Of a stretch of 64,000 bases of DNA, positions 28,396 through 37,757 are shown in pieces (the first letter of the stretch is position 1; each line of letters starts with the position of its first letter). The position numbers and the translations under genes were made by a program. The stretch is from Thiohalobacter sp. (lineage in GTDB: Bacteria > Pseudomonadota > Gammaproteobacteria > Thiohalobacterales > Thiohalobacteraceae): positions 52,369 to 116,368 of the forward strand of contig NZ_JALTON010000054.1 of assembly GCF_027000115.1 (NCBI RefSeq). Reading direction: 5' to 3'. The notes under the pieces are model-generated. The model had not been told where the DNA came from, did not search any database, and worked only from the letters and a program-made list of their open reading frames with translations.

Positions 28396-29981
28396 CCCTG
28401 CCCCTCCAGGACCAGCCTGACCGCGAAGCGCGCACGCCGCACCACCTCCTCACCACTCAGACTGCCGGCGACACGCGCATCGGAAGCCGTGTTGAGCGGC
28501 AACTGGTCGGCAGCCGCACGGAACACGCCCAGACGGTGACGCAGATCCTCGACCAGTGCCTGCACCCGCTGATGGGCGCGGGTGAAGTTGCCGTCGAAGG
28601 GCACCACCTCGCCCTCGAGCCGGCTGATGGCGTAGCGCCGGCGCTCGCCCGGCTCGGCCTCGATGGGCTCGCCGTCCGGCCCCAGCTCCGGCATCGCCTC
28701 CTGCAGGGTCTCGTCGGCGGCACCCGGCTCCCGCGCGTCGGGGTTCTCGCTGACGAACCAGTCCAGCGCCCGCGGCGCCAGTCCACCGTGCGCCATCAGT
28801 CGCTGTCCCAGCGTGGCCAGGGCACGATGCGGGTCCCGTCGCTCCTGTTGCAGGCGCTGGGCCAGGGCCACCGCCGCCTGCATCAGGTGCGGATCGAATT
28901 CGGTCTCCGGGAGCGCGGCGCGCACCGTCTCCAGATGCTGCTCCGCCAGCGCGATGCGCTGTTCCGTCGCCGCGCGTTCTGCCTGCAGGGCCAGGCCGTC
29001 GAACAGGTTGAGGCCGGCCCAGAACACCGCAGCCACCAGCGCCGTGGCCGCCACCGCCGGCGCGGCGCGCTCGGCGCGATGCCGCCACCGCCGCTTCCGG
29101 TCCTCGACGAGCGTGTAGTGGTCGGCCCGGGGGCGGCTGGCGAGCAGCGCCGCGAACAGGCCGTCCGCGCAGGCATCCAGCGGCTGGCCGCGATAGCCGA
29201 TGCGGGCGGCGGCCTCGTTCATGTCCAGGAACTCGTAGTGATCGAGCCCGCGTTCCTGCCCCATGGCCTGCAGCGCGGCGAGGCGTTCCCCCGCGCTCGG
29301 CATGGCTGTCTCCAGGGTGCGGTCGCGTGCCAGCAGATGCAGGTTGGAGAGATAGCGCTTGGTCTTGCCAATCTCGGCGTGCACGAAATCGGCATAGGCC
29401 TCGGGCGTCAGCCCGGATGGCACCGGCGTCAGGCGGCTGAAGCGCAGCCGGCCACCGACCACGAACGACTGTCGCAGGCCGCTGTCGCAGCCCTCGCTGA
29501 CCACCAGCAGCTCGGCCTTGCGGTCGCGCAGCCGGGTCACCAGAGACGGCGTCAGCAACGCCACCGAACAGAGCCCGGCCACCGGCACCTGGCGCTGGCG
29601 CAGGGGCTCGAGCCAGACGTCGATGACTTCGGGATTGGTCAGGGCACTGAACAGCACCTCGTCGCGCCTGCGGTCATCGGCCTTGCGGCCCAGTACCTCG
29701 GCGCGCCGGTAGGGCGTGCTGCGAAACAGCCGCGCGCCATGCCGCGCCAGCAGGGCCTGGCGATCGCGGCCGCTGGCATGCGCCACCGGCTCGATGCGGA
29801 AGTCCTCCTCGACCAGATCGGTGAACACCTGGGTATCCAGCGCACCGACACCGTCGAGATAGTCGGCAAACCCCGCCTGCCCCGCCGCGTCGGCCGGGAA
29901 GAAGCCCGCCATGTCCAGGCGTCCCCGGTCCAGGTGCCAGACCCGCAGGCCGGCGGCGGTAATGAGCAGGATCTGCCGCAT
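28392..29981 (-). CDS. MshI-like protein: PilM-like N-terminus, membrane helix and PilN-like C-terminus
   Basis: The 529-residue product has a cytoplasmic N-terminal part (1-300) placed where MshI/PilM proteins have their actin-like fold. A single transmembrane helix (about 306-328, AAPAVAATALVAAVFWAGL) and a periplasmic coiled-coil part (about 333-529) resembling PilN follow. This would combine PilM- and PilN-type roles in one protein. Classical ATPase motifs are not obvious. It overlaps the MshG gene (ATGA) and the MshJ-like gene (4 bases). Confidence 0.65.
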   Translation of the reverse strand: MRQILLITAAGLRVWHLDRGRLDMAGFFPADAAGQAGFADYLDGVGALDTQVFTDLVEEDFRIEPVAHASGRDRQALLARHGARLFRSTPYRRAEVLGRKADDRRRDEVLFSALTNPEVIDVWLEPLRQRQVPVAGLCSVALLTPSLVTRLRDRKAELLVVSEGCDSGLRQSFVVGGRLRFSRLTPVPSGLTPEAYADFVHAEIGKTKRYLSNLHLLARDRTLETAMPSAGERLAALQAMGQERGLDHYEFLDMNEAAARIGYRGQPLDACADGLFAALLASRPRADHYTLVEDRKRRWRHRAERAAPAVAATALVAAVFWAGLNLFDGLALQAERAATEQRIALAEQHLETVRAALPETEFDPHLMQAAVALAQRLQQERRDPHRALATLGQRLMAHGGLAPRALDWFVSENPDAREPGAADETLQEAMPELGPDGEPIEAEPGERRRYAISRLEGEVVPFDGNFTRAHQRVQALVEDLRHRLGVFRAAADQLPLNTASDARVAGSLSGEEVVRRARFAVRLVLEGQG

Positions 29982-31183
29982 CAGGTGATCCTCGTCAGGA
30001 TGTCATAGATGGGCCCGAGCACCGACATCATCACCCAGCCCAGCAGCAGGCCCAGGATCACCGTCATGGTGGGCTCGATCAGGGTCTGCACCCGCTCGAT
30101 GGATTCGCGCACGTCGCGGGTATAGAAATAGGCCACATTGTTGAGGGCGTGATCCAGCGCGCCCGTGTTCTCGCCCACCCGCAGCATGCGCAGCACCAGC
30201 GGCGGGAACAGGGCCGTGTTCTCGAACGCCGCCGTGAGACCGACGCCCTCGCCGATCTGGCGCTGCACGCGCGCCAGCGCCTCCTCGATGACCTTGTTGT
30301 CGACCAGTTCCCCGGTGATGCGCAGGCCATCCAGCACGGTGATACCGGCGCCGTACATGAGCGCGAAGTTGGATGCGAAGCGCGCCAGCAGGATCTTGCG
30401 CAGGATGGGTCCCAGCGGCCACAGGGACAGCTTCAGTCGATCGACCTCGTAACGGATGCGCGGACTGGTGCGCGCGCCCAGCCGCAGCCCGAAGAACAGC
30501 GCCGGCGGCGCCGCCAGCACCAGGTACCAGTAGTCGGTGAGAAAGCCGGACAGTGCGATCAGCGCCCGGGTATGCAGCGGCAGCTCGCCGCCCATGCTGG
30601 CGATGAAGCTGGTCAGCTGCGGCACCAGGTAGATCATCATGAAGAAGAAGACAGCGATCACCACCAGGCCCACGAAGGCCGGGTACATGACAATCTTCCT
30701 GGCCTGCGCCGCCAGCTCGTCCTGCCATTTCAGCGACTCGGTCAGCTCGCGCAGCACATCGGGCAGCAGGCCGCTGGCCTCGCCGGCCCGGATCAGGCTG
30801 ACGAACACGCGGCTGAAGATGGCCGGAAAGCGTTCCAGCGCCTCGGACAGGGTCTTGCCGCCCTCGATGTCCTCGATCAGGGTGGAAATGACCTCGCGGA
30901 AGCGCGGATTGGATACGCTGTCGCGCAGGTCGCCCAGACCCTCGAGAATGGGCACGCCGGCGCGGGTGAGCTGCTCCAGGTGGAAGGTGAAGGTGATCAG
31001 TTCCTGGCGTCCGACCCGGCCGCGGCCGAGCGACAAGCCGCCGCGCCGCGCCGGCCGCGCGCGGATCATCTCCAGCCCCATGCGGGCGAGCCGCATTTCC
31101 AGATCGGCGTCGTTGGCCGCCTCGATGCGGCCGAGCACGATCTTGCCGTCGTCGTTGATCGCCTTGTAGTCGAATGCGGTCAT
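29981..31183 (-). CDS. mshG: MshG-type platform protein (GspF family)
   Basis: The 400-residue polytopic inner-membrane protein has two GspF domains (about 65-190 and 270-395) and three hydrophobic segments (around 165-190, 215-240 and 370-395). FTFHLEQLTRAGVPILEGL and its second-copy counterpart FASNFALMYGAGITVLDGL are family signatures. It forms the platform on which the ATPase MshE acts to assemble the pilus. The N-terminal MTAFDYKAINDDGKIVLGRI is typical of MSHA-type platform proteins. Confidence 0.88.
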   Translation of the reverse strand: MTAFDYKAINDDGKIVLGRIEAANDADLEMRLARMGLEMIRARPARRGGLSLGRGRVGRQELITFTFHLEQLTRAGVPILEGLGDLRDSVSNPRFREVISTLIEDIEGGKTLSEALERFPAIFSRVFVSLIRAGEASGLLPDVLRELTESLKWQDELAAQARKIVMYPAFVGLVVIAVFFFMMIYLVPQLTSFIASMGGELPLHTRALIALSGFLTDYWYLVLAAPPALFFGLRLGARTSPRIRYEVDRLKLSLWPLGPILRKILLARFASNFALMYGAGITVLDGLRITGELVDNKVIEEALARVQRQIGEGVGLTAAFENTALFPPLVLRMLRVGENTGALDHALNNVAYFYTRDVRESIERVQTLIEPTMTVILGLLLGWVMMSVLGPIYDILTRIT

Positions 31184-31190
31184 GTCGGTG

Positions 31191-32897
31191 TCACAGGCGG
31201 TCGGTCAGGTCCACCACGCGCGAGATCTCGTCCAGGGTCGTGGATCCGTCCAGCACGCGGCGCACGGCATCCTTGACAATGGGCTGGAAGCCCTTGTCCA
31301 GCGCCATGTCCAGCAGCTCGCGGCGCGTTGCCCGCCGAGCCACCAGTTCGTCCAGGTCGGCATCCATCTTCAACAGTTCCATCACCGCGATGCGGCCGCG
31401 ATAGCCAGTGTGGTGACAGCGCTCGCAGCCGCGGGCCCGGGCGACCTGTACCGGCGTGTCGGCCTCCACCCGCAGCAAGCGACGCTCCAGTTCATTGGGT
31501 TCGACCTGCTCACGGCAGTCCGGACAGACGCGCCGTACCAGCCGCTGCGCCACCACGCCGATGATGTTGCCGGCGAGGATGTCCGGCACGATGCCCAGGT
31601 CGAGCAGGCGCGGGATGGCGCCGATGGCGGAGTTGGTGTGCAGGGTGGAGTACACCTGATGGCCGGTCATGGCGGCGCGCACGGCCATGTCGGCGGTGTC
31701 CTCGTCGCGGATCTCGCCGACCAGAATGATGTCCGGGTCCTGGCGCAGCATGGAGCGGATGCCGGCGGCGAAGTCCATCTTGGCGGCCTCGTTGACCGAG
31801 GTCTGCCGGATCAGCTGCATCGGATATTCGACCGGATCCTCCAGGGTCATGATGTTGACCGACTCGCTGTTGACGTAGTTGAGCATCGAATACAGCGTCG
31901 TGGTCTTGCCGCTGCCGGTGGGGCCGGTCACCAGGATGATGCCCTCCGGCCGCGCCATCATCACCTTGAGCATGGCCAGCGAATCGTCGGGCAGGCCGAG
32001 ATCGTCCAGCGCCACGATACCCTTGCTGCGGTCGAGGATGCGCAGCACGATGTTCTCGCCCCAGGTTGTCGGCTGCACCGACACGCGGAAGTCCACCGGC
32101 CGCCCGAACAGGGTCAGGGAGATGCGGCCGTCCTGCGGCGCTCGGGTCTCGGCGATGTTCATGCCCGACATCACCTTCAGCCGCACGGCGATCCCCGACC
32201 AGTAGTTCTTGTGGAGCGAGCGGACCTGGCGCAGCACGCCGTCGATGCGGTAACGCACCCGCAGGAAGCCCTGCTCGGGCTCGAAGTGGACGTCCGAGGC
32301 ACCGGCCTTGACCGCATCGGACAGCATGGCATCGACCAGCCGCACCAGCGGCTGGCTGTATTCCTCCGCCTCGCCGGCGAAGCTGTCGTAGTCGATCTGG
32401 CCGGTCTCGATCTCGTGCAGGATGCCGTCCACCGACAGCTCGTAACCGTAGAACTGGTCGATGGCGTTCTCGATCTCGGTCTGCGCCGCCAGCAGCGGAT
32501 GGATGTCGACCTGGCCGCCCAGCACCGCGCGCAACTGGTCGATGGCCACCACGTTGGTGGTGTCGGCCATGGCCACCGTGAGCAGGCCACGCGCATGGTC
32601 CAGCGAAATGGGCAGCGCGCGGTAGCGCCGGGCCACGTCCTTGGGGATCAGCGCCAGGGCATCGCTGTCCACTACAACCTTGTTCAGGTCGACACTCTCC
32701 TGCCCCAGTGCCTCGGACAGGGCGTCGCGCACGATGGCCTCGGTGGCAAAGCCGAGGCTGACGATGATGCGGCCGAGCTGTTCGCCGCGCTTCTTCTGCT
32801 CGGTGAGCGCGATGCGCAACTGATCGGGGCTGAGCACGCCCTTCTCGATCAGGATGTCGCCGATGCGGCGCGGCGGCTTCTGCGGTACGGCACTCAC
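31191..32897 (-). CDS. mshE: MshE-type pilus assembly ATPase with N-terminal MshEN domain
   Basis: The 568-residue GspE-family ATPase has Walker A GPTGSGKTT (325-333), the Asp/His-box region EDPVEYPMQ, and a zinc-binding loop with CPDC and CERCHHTGYRGR. Its N-terminus (10-65) has the paired pattern RRIGDILIEKGVLSPDQL and LGRIIVSLGFATEAIV, characteristic of the MshEN domain that binds c-di-GMP in Vibrio MshE. It would power pilus extension under c-di-GMP control. It overlaps mshN by 4 bases. Confidence 0.9.
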   Translation of the reverse strand: MSAVPQKPPRRIGDILIEKGVLSPDQLRIALTEQKKRGEQLGRIIVSLGFATEAIVRDALSEALGQESVDLNKVVVDSDALALIPKDVARRYRALPISLDHARGLLTVAMADTTNVVAIDQLRAVLGGQVDIHPLLAAQTEIENAIDQFYGYELSVDGILHEIETGQIDYDSFAGEAEEYSQPLVRLVDAMLSDAVKAGASDVHFEPEQGFLRVRYRIDGVLRQVRSLHKNYWSGIAVRLKVMSGMNIAETRAPQDGRISLTLFGRPVDFRVSVQPTTWGENIVLRILDRSKGIVALDDLGLPDDSLAMLKVMMARPEGIILVTGPTGSGKTTTLYSMLNYVNSESVNIMTLEDPVEYPMQLIRQTSVNEAAKMDFAAGIRSMLRQDPDIILVGEIRDEDTADMAVRAAMTGHQVYSTLHTNSAIGAIPRLLDLGIVPDILAGNIIGVVAQRLVRRVCPDCREQVEPNELERRLLRVEADTPVQVARARGCERCHHTGYRGRIAVMELLKMDADLDELVARRATRRELLDMALDKGFQPIVKDAVRRVLDGSTTLDEISRVVDLTDRL

Positions 32898-34405
32898 GAT
32901 CCCGCCCCCCCCGAGAGCTGTGCGATGCGCCGCTCCAGCGCCTGGAGATCGAAGGCCACGGTCCGGCCCATCGCCAGTTCCCGCGCCTGGCGGTAGAAAC
33001 CGAGCGCTGCCTGCGGCTTGCCCAGGCGATCCAGCGCCACGGCCAGGTTGAAGGCATGCTCCGGCCGTTCCGGCGCCAGCCGGTGGGCCTCGAAATAGGC
33101 GCGCTGCGCCTCCGCCCAGCGTCCGGCCTGCGCGTGCAGGCTGCCAAGGGCGAAATGCAGGCGGGCATCGTCCGGATGGCGCTGCAGCTGCACCCGCAGG
33201 CGGCCGATGTCGCGCTGTTCCCCGCCCTCGAGCAGCGCCAGCGCGGCCAGCGCCGCGGTATCGCTGGGATCACGCCGCAGCACCTCGCGGTAGTGCGTGC
33301 GCGCAGTTGCCGCGTCGCCCTGGCGCAGGGCAACGGCACCCAGGCCCATGTGCGCGTCGCGATTTCCGGGTTCGCGGCGCAGGACCTGCCGGTAGCGTTC
33401 GCTGGCCGAGTCCAGGTCGCCGCGGCCGAAGGCCGCGAAGGCCGCCGCCAGATCGGCATCGACCGGACGCGGGCGCACCACGCGCCGGATGCGAATGCCG
33501 GCCGCAGTCGTGGCCGGCGGTGGCGTGTTCGCCGAGGGATTTGGCGTGGTCATGGCCGCTGCCGCGGGCGGCTCGGCGTCGGGCGCCGCGACAGGCGCCG
33601 GGGACGGAGATTCACCCTTGGCCGTCGGGCCCGACACCGGTCGTAGCCGGGTGGGGCCGCTCAGCATCGTGGCCGCCGGTTCCGGTCGCGCGTCGGCGAC
33701 CCCGCTTTCCGGATCGGTTTCGGGCCCGATGGCAACGGGTTCTGCTGCCCCTGGCACGAACTCGTCGCCGGCGCCGCTCATCTGCAGGTAGCCGTATCCG
33801 GCCAGCAGCAGCAGGATCACCGCCGCCAGCCCGCCGAGCATGAACTTCATCCGCCGTTGCGCAGCGGCCTTGCGGGCCCGGGTCAGGGCCACCAGCCGTT
33901 CCGCCTGCACCCGCTCCGGTTGTGCCTCGACGGACAGTTCCGCCGCTGCCTGCGGCGGGGGGGCAACGGACGCCTGCTCGGGCCCAGGGCCGGGTGCCCG
34001 CGGCGCCGGTTCCGGCGACACGGCAGCGGGTGCCGCTTCTGTTGCTGCTTGCGCTTGCGCTTGCGCTTCCGGTTCCGGTTCCAGCTCCGGTTCGGCGACC
34101 GTCACAGGCTGATCCTCGTCGGCGTGGGCTTGCGGCGCCGGCTCCGGCGGCTCGGCCTCCGCTTCGTCCAGGGCTTCGAAGTCGGCCCCGGTCGCGGCCT
34201 CCGGCGGTGTGTCCAGCGGAGCCAGCGACAGGTCGGCGCCCTGTTCCTGTTCCGATGCCGCCGGTTCCGCGGCTGCGCACGACCCTGTTTCGGGCAAGCC
34301 CTGCGGAGCCCGCGTCCTTCCGGCATCCGCTGCCGCGGCCTCCCTGTCGTTACCCTTTGCCCGGCCCCTCTCGGCCTGGCGCAGGGCGTCCATGAGCAGG
34401 CTCAT
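32894..34405 (-). CDS. MshN-like TPR protein of the pilus cluster
   Basis: The 503-residue product has a long low-complexity N-terminal region (about 30-165) rich in Ala, Glu and Pro, one transmembrane helix (187-207), and a C-terminal periplasmic TPR array (about 330-500) with repeats such as GRGDLDSASERYRQVLRREP. MshN proteins have this architecture and assist secretin or pilus assembly. It lies between mshL and mshE as in Vibrio. Overlaps with both neighbours are 4 bases. Confidence 0.8.
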   Translation of the reverse strand: MSLLMDALRQAERGRAKGNDREAAAADAGRTRAPQGLPETGSCAAAEPAASEQEQGADLSLAPLDTPPEAATGADFEALDEAEAEPPEPAPQAHADEDQPVTVAEPELEPEPEAQAQAQAATEAAPAAVSPEPAPRAPGPGPEQASVAPPPQAAAELSVEAQPERVQAERLVALTRARKAAAQRRMKFMLGGLAAVILLLLAGYGYLQMSGAGDEFVPGAAEPVAIGPETDPESGVADARPEPAATMLSGPTRLRPVSGPTAKGESPSPAPVAAPDAEPPAAAAMTTPNPSANTPPPATTAAGIRIRRVVRPRPVDADLAAAFAAFGRGDLDSASERYRQVLRREPGNRDAHMGLGAVALRQGDAATARTHYREVLRRDPSDTAALAALALLEGGEQRDIGRLRVQLQRHPDDARLHFALGSLHAQAGRWAEAQRAYFEAHRLAPERPEHAFNLAVALDRLGKPQAALGFYRQARELAMGRTVAFDLQALERRIAQLSGGAGS

Positions 34406-36138
34406 GACCCGTCACCTCCGAACCGCGGGGGCGGGGTCAGGCGTTCCGGATCGCCGCTGAAGGGCTGCGCCGCGGGCAGGTAGTCGCGGAAGTCGGCAAG
34501 CTCCTGGTTCAGGCTTGCGTCGCGGATCACCCGCGGGCGCAGGAAGATCACCAGTTCGGTGCGACTGACACGGTTTTCGCGCATGCTGAACAGCTCACCC
34601 ACGCCCGGCAGCTCCGACAGCCCCGGCGTGCCCCACTTGCCGAGATCGACGCTGTCCTGGATCAGGCCACCCAGCACCGCCGTCTGCCCGGACTGCACGC
34701 GCAGGATGGAGTCCATCTCCCGCACCTGGATCTGCGGCACCCGGCTTTCGATCTCGAACGGCGCCAGCGAGGGATTGGGATCATTGACGAAGCCGGTCAC
34801 GCGCGAGATGGTGGGCCGCACGTTGAGGATCACCGTCTCGGTCTCGCTGATCTGCGGCGTCACGCTCATCACGAATCCGACCGGTACCGTATGTACGGTG
34901 GAGGTGAAGGTCGTGGTCGCGAAGCCCTGGCCGCTGGTGGTATCGGCCTCGACGGTGAAATAGACCAGATTGTCCACCACCTTGAGCAGCGCGGTCTGGT
35001 TGTTGATGGCCATGATCTTGGGGCTGGACAGCACCTTGACGTCGCCGAAGCGCCGCAGCATGCCCAGGGTGGCGCTGACGTCACCGCGGCGGGTGGTCGG
35101 ATCCGCATAGGTCAGCAGGGTGAAGGGTTCCTGGCTGAATGTGGTCCCGATCAGGGACTGGTCGATACCCCAGCCGGCATTGTTGGCAATCACGTTCCAG
35201 TCCACGCCCAGCTGGTAGTCGTCGTTCAGCCGGACCTCGACCACGGTGGCCTCGATCAAAACCTGGCGCTGGGCGCTGTTGAGCAGGGTATCCAGATAGG
35301 CCTGTATCTCCCGGTGCTGGCGGCTGGTGGCGCGCACCGTCAACAGCCCCGCCTCCGGCGAGGCGAACACCTGGCGCAGGGCGCCTTCCTCGCCGTCGCT
35401 GCTGTCCGTGCCGGCGACGGGGACATCGGGCGACCCGTCCCCGGCCTCCGCGGGCGTTGCCGCCTGCGCCGTCGCAGCCTCCGATGCCGCAACCTCACCT
35501 GCGCCAAGGATGGCCTCGACATTGGCGACCAGGGTGTTCCAGAAGCGCTGGTTGGATGTGCTCACCACGGTGGTGGTGGAGTTGTTGTTGCCGGCTTCGC
35601 CACTGCTGTCGCCGACCGCCGAGGCCCCGGTGGTGGCGATCTGGGTGGCGACGCTGACCGTGCTCTGGTTGTCGCGCGCCATGTTGACGTAGTCGACGCG
35701 GTAGGTGTGCAGATAGGGCGCATCGGGCTCGACGATCAGGGTGTCGCCATGGCGGATGAAGCGCAGGTCCACCTGCCGCGCGATGCGATCGAGGATCTGC
35801 GGCAGGGTCTGGTCGACGGCGTTGAGAGTGACCCGCCCGCTGACCTCCGGATGCACATCGACGTTGACCTTGGCATCGCGGGCCAGCGCAAACAGCAGCT
35901 CGCGTACCTCGGCATCGGTGACCACCACCGTGTACAGGGCCTCGGGCGCCCGCGGTTGCGGCGCCTCCAGTACCGGCATCTGATGCACTGGCTCGGGAAT
36001 GTCGGCAGTTGCCAGGGCGCCGCCATCGACGTGACCGCGATCGGGGCGCTCGGGCGTGGGCGCGCAGGCACCAAGACCAAGAGGCAGCAACAGGCAGACC
36101 GCGGTTCGCCGGATTCGCTGAAACAGGCTTCCGTTCAT
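34402..36138 (-). CDS. mshL: MshL-type outer membrane secretin (lipoprotein)
   Basis: The 578-residue secretin has a lipoprotein signal with cleavage before Cys25 (LLPLGLGAC). A short secretin N-domain follows (DAKVNVDVHPEVSGRVTLNAVDQTLPQIL, near 36020-35800). The C-terminal secretin barrel contains QRQVLIEATVVEVRLNDDYQ and the GTPGLSELPGVGELFSM signature. It forms the outer membrane channel for the pilus. A Ser/Asn-rich insertion (GNNNSTTTVVSTSNQRF region) lies before the barrel. It overlaps both neighbours by 4 bases. Confidence 0.9.
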   Translation of the reverse strand: MNGSLFQRIRRTAVCLLLPLGLGACAPTPERPDRGHVDGGALATADIPEPVHQMPVLEAPQPRAPEALYTVVVTDAEVRELLFALARDAKVNVDVHPEVSGRVTLNAVDQTLPQILDRIARQVDLRFIRHGDTLIVEPDAPYLHTYRVDYVNMARDNQSTVSVATQIATTGASAVGDSSGEAGNNNSTTTVVSTSNQRFWNTLVANVEAILGAGEVAASEAATAQAATPAEAGDGSPDVPVAGTDSSDGEEGALRQVFASPEAGLLTVRATSRQHREIQAYLDTLLNSAQRQVLIEATVVEVRLNDDYQLGVDWNVIANNAGWGIDQSLIGTTFSQEPFTLLTYADPTTRRGDVSATLGMLRRFGDVKVLSSPKIMAINNQTALLKVVDNLVYFTVEADTTSGQGFATTTFTSTVHTVPVGFVMSVTPQISETETVILNVRPTISRVTGFVNDPNPSLAPFEIESRVPQIQVREMDSILRVQSGQTAVLGGLIQDSVDLGKWGTPGLSELPGVGELFSMRENRVSRTELVIFLRPRVIRDASLNQELADFRDYLPAAQPFSGDPERLTPPPRFGGDGS

Positions 36139-37505
36139 GATGCAGTTCCCGTGTCCGTTGCCAGGGCGTGGCGTTCGAATTCCCTGCGCACCGCTTCCAG
36201 CGAACGCAGGTAGGGATGGTTGCGGGCGAGCCGCTCGGGCAGGGCCGCCAGCGCGGCGCGCGCCTCGGCAACTGAATCGAAGCGACCCAGCAGCACTGAC
36301 CAGCGCGGCTCGCCACTTACCCGGGTCGGCGCGATCAGCAGCCGCTCGCGCAGCGGTGCCATGTCCGTGGAGTCGAGCAGGCGTCGCAGCGGCGCGGGGT
36401 CGGCGCTGTCGGTGGTGAGTAGCTGGATGGCATAGCCGGAACCGTCACCCGCGGCCCTGCGGCTTTCCGCCAGCAGGCGTTGCAGGGGATCCTCTGCGGA
36501 AACCGGCGTGGCAGACGCGGGCGTACCGGCGGCCGGCGCAATGGCCGCAAGCTCGCTGACGCTGGGCAACGCCGGCGCGGAGAAGTCAGGAACGGGGCCG
36601 TGCAACGGCAACAGCAGCAGGGCCGCGAGCCCGGCTGCGAGCGCAGCCCCCCAGCCCCAGGCCGGGCGCGGCAGGCGGGCGAACAGGGCCTGCATGCCGG
36701 GACCGGGCAGTTCGCTGTCGGCGATGGCTCGGCGCAGGTGGCGCGCCGTGACCTGCCTGCGACCCTCGATGTAGGCGGCCAGCAATGCCTTGTCGGCTAG
36801 GATATGGATGCGCCGCACCAGGCCGCGGGAGGCCCGCGCCAGCAGTCGCAACGCCCCAGGGGTGAAGGGATCGGCACCGCGATAGCCGGCGGCGCGCAAG
36901 CGGAACTGCACATAATCGCCGATCTCTGCCGGCGACAGGGGTTCGAGATGAAAACTCTGGGTGATGCGCTCGCGCAACTGGCGCAGCTCGTGGACGGCGA
37001 GCAGGTCGTCCAGTTCCGGCTGGCCGAACAGCACCAGCTGCAGCAGCTTGGCCTCCCGGGTCTCGAGATTGGACAGCAGCCGCACCGACTCCAGCGCCGC
37101 CCCGTCCATGGCCTGGGCCTCCTCGATGAAGACGACCACGGGACGACCCTCGGCGTGACGACGCAGCAGGTGGCCCTGCAGGGTCTGCAGCAATGCCAGC
37201 CGACCGCCCTCGGCCGGCAGCCCCAGCTCAAGCGCGATCGCGGCGAGCACCTCGTCGCTGCCCAGCGAGGGATTGGCGAGATAGACCACCTCGGCGCGCT
37301 CGGCGAGCCGTTCGGCCAGCATGCGGCAGAGCATGGTCTTGCCGCTGCCGACCTCGCCGGTGAGCTTGACCAGACCCTCGCCGCGCTCGATGGCGTAGAC
37401 CAGCGCGTCCAGCAGCGCGCCACGGCGGGCGCCGGCGTAGAAGCAGCGGGTATCCGGCGTGATCCGGAATGGCGGGCGGCTAAGCCCGAAGTGCGTCTCG
37501 TACAT
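36135..37505 (-). CDS. mshM: MshM/ExeA-like AAA ATPase with C-terminal SPOR-like domain
   Basis: The 456-residue product starts MYETHFGLSRPPFRITPD, the ExeA/MshM hallmark. Walker A is GEVGSGKT (50-57) and Walker B VVVFIEEAQ (123-131). A transmembrane helix (283-302) leads to a periplasmic tail. Its last about 90 residues (GYAIQLLTTDSADPAPLRRL ... WSVLLGRFDSVAEARAAL) read as a SPOR peptidoglycan-binding domain. It probably remodels the cell wall or helps place the secretin. It is the first gene of the msh-like operon. Confidence 0.85.
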   Translation of the reverse strand: MYETHFGLSRPPFRITPDTRCFYAGARRGALLDALVYAIERGEGLVKLTGEVGSGKTMLCRMLAERLAERAEVVYLANPSLGSDEVLAAIALELGLPAEGGRLALLQTLQGHLLRRHAEGRPVVVFIEEAQAMDGAALESVRLLSNLETREAKLLQLVLFGQPELDDLLAVHELRQLRERITQSFHLEPLSPAEIGDYVQFRLRAAGYRGADPFTPGALRLLARASRGLVRRIHILADKALLAAYIEGRRQVTARHLRRAIADSELPGPGMQALFARLPRPAWGWGAALAAGLAALLLLPLHGPVPDFSAPALPSVSELAAIAPAAGTPASATPVSAEDPLQRLLAESRRAAGDGSGYAIQLLTTDSADPAPLRRLLDSTDMAPLRERLLIAPTRVSGEPRWSVLLGRFDSVAEARAALAALPERLARNHPYLRSLEAVRREFERHALATDTGTAS

Positions 37506-37757
37506 GGCGGTCAGCCCTGATCAGAGGTACAGCCGCCACAAGCAAGCTTTGGACCAGTTACCGGAAGGGGCTCAAGTGCCCTTCGTATCCAGTTGATATC
37601 ACATGGATTTGACAAAGGCAGGGCCGTTGCCCCAAGCGCCATTTTCTCCAGGCCGTCAATCGGTTGACGTGGATTTCGGGAGCTGCGCAAGCCTGCAGTT
37701 CGGCAGGCAGGCGTTCGGCCGGCGTCCCGGCCAGGCGCGGCTACGGCTCGAATCCGC
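37506..37757. other. 252-base gap upstream of the msh-like operon
   Basis: This gap should contain the promoter of the pilus operon on the minus strand. TTGTCA (37616 to 37611) followed after 18 bases by TGGATA is the best candidate, but the match is weak. A perfect inverted repeat GTCAA-tcgg-TTGAC lies near 37655-37668 and could bind a regulator. GGGGCTCAAGTGCCC near 37567-37581 is another imperfect dyad. No gene is seen. Confidence 0.35.
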
